Part shown: one piece after another, positions 4,744 to 8,517 of the stretch
Numbering within the stretch: position 1 is the first letter of the stretch
How the letters are laid out: every line of letters starts with the position of its first letter
From: Candidatus Zhuqueibacterota bacterium 4484_219
GTDB taxonomy: Bacteria; Zhuqueibacterota; JdFR-76; 4484-219
DNA length: 8,517 nt
Assembly (NCBI GenBank): GCA_002085035.1
Contig: MZGM01000042.1
Coordinates: 1-8,517, forward strand
Reading direction: 5' to 3'
The notes under the pieces: model-generated
Seen by the model: the letters and a program-made list of their open reading frames with translations, nothing else
Told to the model about the DNA's origin: nothing
Databases searched by the model: none
Position numbers and translations under genes: made by a program

Positions 4744-6957
4744 ATGAGACGTCGTTTTCGCACCTCCAATTTATCGCCTAAATGGGGAAGAATTCTCATC
4801 AAGTTAAAGAAAAAGCCAAAGACTTATTTAATTGCAGGATTAATTGGCCTGGTTACGATAGGTTTTATTGGTTATTTTATTTATGTGATTAGCGGTCTTC
4901 CCCCTCTTACTCAGTTAGAACACTACGAGCCAAAACTGGTAACGAAGATATTTTCTGCCGATAGTGTTCTAATCAAAGAGCTTTACACCCAACGCAGAGA
5001 ATACATCCCCTATAACCAGATTCCAGAATATTTGAAACAAGCTGTATTAGTTACTGAAGACAAAAAATTCTGGAAACACTGGGGAGTAGACGTACGTCGT
5101 TTGTTCAAAGCAGCGCTGGTGGATTTAATTCACATGGCTAAGCTGGAAGGTGCCAGCACCATCACTCAACAATTAGCACGTGAACTTTACCCCAGCAAAC
5201 TTAGTAGGGAAAAAACATTCACTCGCAAGATACGAGAAGTCATTACAGCAGTTCAGATTGAGCGAACTTATGCCAAATCCGAAATCCTGGAAATGTACCT
5301 GAACAGTTACTATTTTGGGCATGGAACCTATGGCATAAAATCGGCGGCAGATTTCTATTTCAATAAAGATGTTAAAGACTTAACCCTGGAAGAATGCGCT
5401 TTGCTGGCAGCCTTATTAAAATCTCCTGGGGGATACTCCCCTATTCGCAGGCCACAACGAGCCCTTAAACGACGCAATTTAGTACTGGCTTTAATGTTCA
5501 AAAATGGCATAATCTCTCGCCAGCAGTTTGAGACAGCAACTAATACACCCATTGTTCTGGGCAGTGGTGGACATCGAGAAACAAAAAAGAATATCGCTCC
5601 CTATTTCACCGAATACATACGACAGCAACTGGAGGATGTTTTTGGTAAGAATCTTTACACCGGAGGGTTTACCATATACACCACTTTGGATAGCCGCGTA
5701 CAAGCCGCGGCGGAAAAAGCGGTGCAGGAATTTCTACCACGCTTGCAAAAACAGGTAAGAAAACACATCCTCTCCAAGCACTTGGAGGAAAAAATCTTGT
5801 CTACTATGATTCCAGACCCTAAGGAGTTAGACAACATTCTTAAAGACGAAGCAAAACGCGACTCATTATTAGACAGGAAAGCGGCAGTTCAAGTAGCTTT
5901 GGTTGCTATTAATCCACATAACGGCCATATTTTAGCCATGATTGGCGGCAGAGATTTCAATGAATCAAAATTCAATCGTGCGGTACAAGCAAAACGACAA
6001 CCAGGCTCTGCTTTTAAGCCATTTATTTACACAGCGGTAATTGATAATGGTTATTCACCGGATTTTGAAATTCTAAATCAACCGGTAGTACTATTTATGC
6101 CCGACGGCACCCGTTGGATACCACGTAACTACGACCGTTCTCAAGGAGGGCCAACAACGTTGCGGGATGGATTGCGTCTTTCCTTGAACTTGGTTGCAGC
6201 TCGGTTGCTACAAGAGATTGTCAAACCAAGCGTTGTAGCAGAATATGCTCACCGTATGGGAATTACTACAAACATTCGCCCAGTAGATGCCTTGGCTCTG
6301 GGTACTTCCGAGGTCATCCCCCTGGAAATTACATCCGCCTACGGAGTTTTTCCTAATCAAGGAGTATGGGCAAAACCGATGGCTGTAACTAAAGTAATCA
6401 ACCGCAATGGGGAAGTACTAATTGAAAATTCTCCAGTTCGTAAAGAGGTGCTTTCCGAAAAAGTTGCCTACATTATGACCGACATGTTAGAAACAGTAAT
6501 CAACCGGGGTACAGGAGTGCGAGCTCGAACAACTTATGGATTCGATAGACCAGCAGGCGGCAAAACCGGCACTACCGATGAATACACCGACGCCTGGTTT
6601 ATTGGTTTTACTCCCCAAATAGTAGCAGGAGTATGGGTAGGACTTGATGATCCCAGTATGACCTTAGGGCCAAACCAAACAGGTAGCGTTGCTGCACTTC
6701 CCATCTGGGCACATTTTATGAAAATGGCTCATGATACTCTAAATCTACCTTATGAAAATTTTCGCATGCCTCCCGGAGTAGTGCGGCTCAAGATCTGTAA
6801 ACAAAGCAAAAAATTGGCCTCAGAATATTGTCCGGAAGTAGTAGAAGAAGTTTTTGATGTCAATCTTGCCCCCAAAACCATCTGTCCAATTCATACAGGT
6901 AAAACCAATCCTAGCGAAAGGTTGCGCTCGCGTAAAAAGAAACGGGTTATCTTCTAA
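4744..6957 (+). CDS. Bifunctional class A penicillin-binding protein (PBP1A family)
   Basis: This inner-membrane enzyme polymerises lipid II into glycan strands and cross-links the stem peptides. The 737-residue layout is: a basic cytoplasmic N-terminus (RRRFR, KKKPK), one membrane segment (about 28-49), then a GT51 glycosyltransferase domain with catalytic Glu105 in TEDKKFWKHWG, GASTITQQLAREL, and RKIREVITAVQIER followed by EILEMYLN. The transpeptidase domain has PGSAFK (nucleophile Ser422, Lys425), SLN (480-482) and KTGTT (607-611). The tail has paired cysteines (LKICKQSKKLASEYCPEV, TICPIH), common in this family outside Proteobacteria, and a basic end, RSRKKKR. The frame is open from a TTG at 4726, but the ATG at 4744 has AAAGGA seven bases upstream and is preferred. 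PBP1A is the best family name; I cannot separate it firmly from other class A types. Confidence 0.95.
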   Translation: MRRRFRTSNLSPKWGRILIKLKKKPKTYLIAGLIGLVTIGFIGYFIYVISGLPPLTQLEHYEPKLVTKIFSADSVLIKELYTQRREYIPYNQIPEYLKQAVLVTEDKKFWKHWGVDVRRLFKAALVDLIHMAKLEGASTITQQLARELYPSKLSREKTFTRKIREVITAVQIERTYAKSEILEMYLNSYYFGHGTYGIKSAADFYFNKDVKDLTLEECALLAALLKSPGGYSPIRRPQRALKRRNLVLALMFKNGIISRQQFETATNTPIVLGSGGHRETKKNIAPYFTEYIRQQLEDVFGKNLYTGGFTIYTTLDSRVQAAAEKAVQEFLPRLQKQVRKHILSKHLEEKILSTMIPDPKELDNILKDEAKRDSLLDRKAAVQVALVAINPHNGHILAMIGGRDFNESKFNRAVQAKRQPGSAFKPFIYTAVIDNGYSPDFEILNQPVVLFMPDGTRWIPRNYDRSQGGPTTLRDGLRLSLNLVAARLLQEIVKPSVVAEYAHRMGITTNIRPVDALALGTSEVIPLEITSAYGVFPNQGVWAKPMAVTKVINRNGEVLIENSPVRKEVLSEKVAYIMTDMLETVINRGTGVRARTTYGFDRPAGGKTGTTDEYTDAWFIGFTPQIVAGVWVGLDDPSMTLGPNQTGSVAALPIWAHFMKMAHDTLNLPYENFRMPPGVVRLKICKQSKKLASEYCPEVVEEVFDVNLAPKTICPIHTGKTNPSERLRSRKKKRVIF

Positions 6958-7055
6958 CAACAGCACCGACCTAACCTTTATTCCTCTGAGATTCAGAAGA
7001 TGTAAATCGAAAAAGGCAGCTTACATAACCATAATGATTTTAACGGATGCAAAGC
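6958..7055. other. Convergent intergenic gap, no clear terminator
   Basis: These 98 bases separate the ends of the convergent PBP and kinase-remnant genes, where a bidirectional terminator would be expected. The only inverted repeat I see is a 5-bp one (TCTGA, 3-base loop, TCAGA, about 6986-6998) with no T tract, too weak to call a terminator. Confidence 0.5.
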
Positions 7056-7418
7056 TCACAATTGATACTCAAATTTCCGTAACAGCGCTTTACGATCCTC
7101 GATATCTTTCTCTGCTTCAATCCCGAAGGTACTTTGACCATCAATCACACCTAACACACCGCGTCTCTGTTCGGTTTCGGCGATTATTACTTTGGCCGGA
7201 TTAGCAGTAGCGCAAAAGATACGTACCACTTCAGGCACACTTTTTACTGCCTGGAGCACATTAATTGGAAAGACATTTTTGAGAAAACCAATAAATACAC
7301 GACCTGCAGCAAGATTAAAAGCGTTTTTCTTCGCCACCTCCACAGTTAGGGTTAATTTTGTTAGAAAACCGTAACTTAATTGTGCCCAGAACTTGGAAAA
7401 AGCACTAGTAACGGCCAT
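7056..7418 (-). pseudogene. Adenosine-specific kinase (PF04008 family), N-terminally truncated remnant
   Basis: The last ~100 codons (to the TGA at 7056) clearly belong to the small adenosine-specific kinase family, about 160 residues long in bacteria and archaea: VEVAKKNAFNLAAG, FPINVLQAVKSVPEVVRIFC, then ATANPAKVIIAETEQ, RGVLGVIDG and a C-terminal RKALLRKFEYQL. Upstream of VEVAKKNAF the frame stays open but no longer resembles the family (expected: a FCEASG-type segment and, before it, a GQSHFIK-type start). A weak match to the missing part appears one frame over (VLGTIKLRFSN, about 7348-7380), suggesting a frameshift. The first ATG outside the bulk of fucI (7418) gives 120 residues and overlaps the fucI end by 14 bases with no RBS. 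The family's GAGH motif reads AAGR here. I judge it a decayed or deletion-truncated gene; a short functional protein or sequencing error is possible. Confidence 0.65.
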
Positions 7419-8517
7419 ACAAAGGCCCGAGGTTGGCGCAGGCTCTAAAATCAGCACTCTGGGGCTCAAGCGCTCCGAAGGCAGACCATACACTGGGCCG
7501 GAAAATACGTTCTGCTGGCACGTTGTGCATGCAAACCGGAATTCGTAACATTGAAGCCAAAGTAATTAATTCCCCGCCAATGTGTCCGTAACTAATAGCT
7601 CCGTGATTGGCTCCCCAATTGTACATCACAGAATAAACATCGTTGAACGGGCTGTTGCCTGTCAAGTTCGGGACAAACCAATGTGTTGGCCAGGTGGGAT
7701 TGGTACGCTCATTCAGCACTTGATGTACTTCCTCGGGTAAATCTACCGTGTAGCCTTCGGCAAGTTGCAGCACCGGTCCCAATCCCTTGATTAAATTAAC
7801 CCGCGACATGGTTACCGGCATTTCACCTCGCGTCAGGAAACCGGAAGAGAAGCCACCTCCCCTGAAGTATTCCGTAATTGCCGGATACCAGGTTGTAGCC
7901 TCTAAACACTGCCTCACCTCTTCAGGGGTGATTTCCCAGTACGGTTTCATCGCTGGTTTGCCGTTCCGCATTTGTCGACCGGTAGCATCTAAACTTGCTG
8001 CCCCGGAGTTAATCAGATGAATTACGCCATTAGACGCTCGTCCCTTCAGCTCATAACCCGTCACCCGTTTGACTGCCGCCGGGCTCCAATATGTTCGTAC
8101 ATCAGCAAATACCTGGGCGGTGTTGGTCAGTAGGTGCCCAAAAAGCATTGCTACGCCGTTCAGACTGTCATTTTCGGTAGCCAGGATGAATGGCTGACGA
8201 ATACCGTTCCAATCGAATGAGGAGTTAAGAATCGCTTCCATAAAGTCACCATTGGGAAAGTGATCAGTCCACTGGCGTTGCCCCTGAAAACCTGCCACAA
8301 GGGCATTGTGTCCAAGAGCTTCTTCTTCGTAACCCATTTCTGCCAGCCGTGGGTTACCAACCATCAAATCACGAGTGATCATGGTCATCTTGACCACGGT
8401 TTGCCAATCCTGATCCTTTTGCGCTCGACTGCGAGCATTTGCAGGAGCATTGTAGTCTCGTCCCTCTTTACAATTTGCCTTCACCCACTTAAGCGCTATA
8501 GCAAACTCTTCGGGATC
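7405..8517 (-). CDS. fucI: L-fucose isomerase, C-terminal two thirds (runs off the right edge)
   Basis: FucI interconverts L-fucose and L-fuculose (and D-arabinose and D-ribulose) using Mn2+, the first step of fucose catabolism in the cytoplasm. The frame is open to the right edge (370 codons), so the internal GTG at 8484 is not a real start. The family is about 590 residues; roughly the first 220 are missing. Conserved stretches include GHNALVAGFQGQRQWTD, ATENDSLNGVAMLFG (metal-binding Glu), VFADVRTYW (metal-binding Asp, 24 residues later as in E. coli), FRGGGFSS, MPVTMSRVNL and NWGANHGAISYGHIG (metal-binding His). The C-terminus FRACANLGPLYGRY matches the normal family end, so the TAG at 7405 is a genuine stop. 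Its G+C content is higher than that of lpxH and the PBP gene. No other fucose genes are visible; they would lie beyond the edge. Confidence 0.96.
   Translation of the reverse strand, partial: DPEEFAIALKWVKANCKEGRDYNAPANARSRAQKDQDWQTVVKMTMITRDLMVGNPRLAEMGYEEEALGHNALVAGFQGQRQWTDHFPNGDFMEAILNSSFDWNGIRQPFILATENDSLNGVAMLFGHLLTNTAQVFADVRTYWSPAAVKRVTGYELKGRASNGVIHLINSGAASLDATGRQMRNGKPAMKPYWEITPEEVRQCLEATTWYPAITEYFRGGGFSSGFLTRGEMPVTMSRVNLIKGLGPVLQLAEGYTVDLPEEVHQVLNERTNPTWPTHWFVPNLTGNSPFNDVYSVMYNWGANHGAISYGHIGGELITLASMLRIPVCMHNVPAERIFRPSVWSAFGALEPQSADFRACANLGPLYGRY

Noticed and set aside
6986..6998. Inverted repeat TCTGA/TCAGA as a terminator
   Set aside because: The stem is five pairs, A+T-rich, with no T tract on either strand.
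7419..7493. Kinase-frame extension to an ATG at 7493
   Set aside because: These codons lie over the conserved C-terminus of fucI in another frame and show no kinase-family similarity.
8160..8360. Short open frame on the minus strand within fucI, and other overlapping frames inside the large genes
   Set aside because: They are alternative-frame shadows of strongly conserved proteins with no RBS or recognisable motif.

Overview
The window looks like chromosomal DNA from a Gram-negative-type (two-membrane) bacterium. It carries an LpxH-type lipid A enzyme and a class A penicillin-binding protein, beside an ispE-spoVG-prs-ctc-pth-rpsF gene run that resembles the ispE-spoVG-glmU-prs-ctc-pth order of Bacillus. 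The LpxH is of the type seen in Bacteroidetes, Chlorobi and relatives, and SpoVG occurs in several anaerobic phyla. I infer a lineage near the FCB group (Calditrichota or a similar candidate phylum), but no rRNA is present to settle it.

Region 1 (1-3691, minus strand) is a compact housekeeping operon read from right to left: ispE (isoprenoid precursor kinase), spoVG (RNA/DNA-binding regulator), prs (PRPP synthase), ctc (ribosomal protein L25), pth (peptidyl-tRNA hydrolase) and the first 22 codons of rpsF (ribosomal protein S6), which runs off the left edge. A strong sigma70-type promoter (3758-3786) lies upstream of ispE. Most spacers are 11-31 bases, so the genes are probably co-transcribed. 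They serve translation, nucleotide supply and cell-envelope precursor synthesis.

The exception is the 173-base ispE-spoVG gap. It holds a small MITE-like element: 15-bp perfect terminal inverted repeats, an 11-bp perfect flanking direct repeat, and inside it two inverted REP-like hairpins, each preceded by GTAG, around a third hairpin. Removing the element together with one direct repeat restores a 20-base ispE-spoVG gap. This is the most interesting feature here.

Region 2 (3882-6957, plus strand) carries lpxH and a bifunctional peptidoglycan synthase of the PBP1A type, both cell-envelope genes, divergent from the operon.

Region 3 (7056-8517, minus strand) holds a remnant of an adenosine-specific kinase gene lacking its N-terminal third, directly abutting the 3' end of an L-fucose isomerase gene that runs off the right edge. 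The fucI part is visibly richer in G+C than lpxH and the PBP gene, so this end may be acquired or rearranged DNA.
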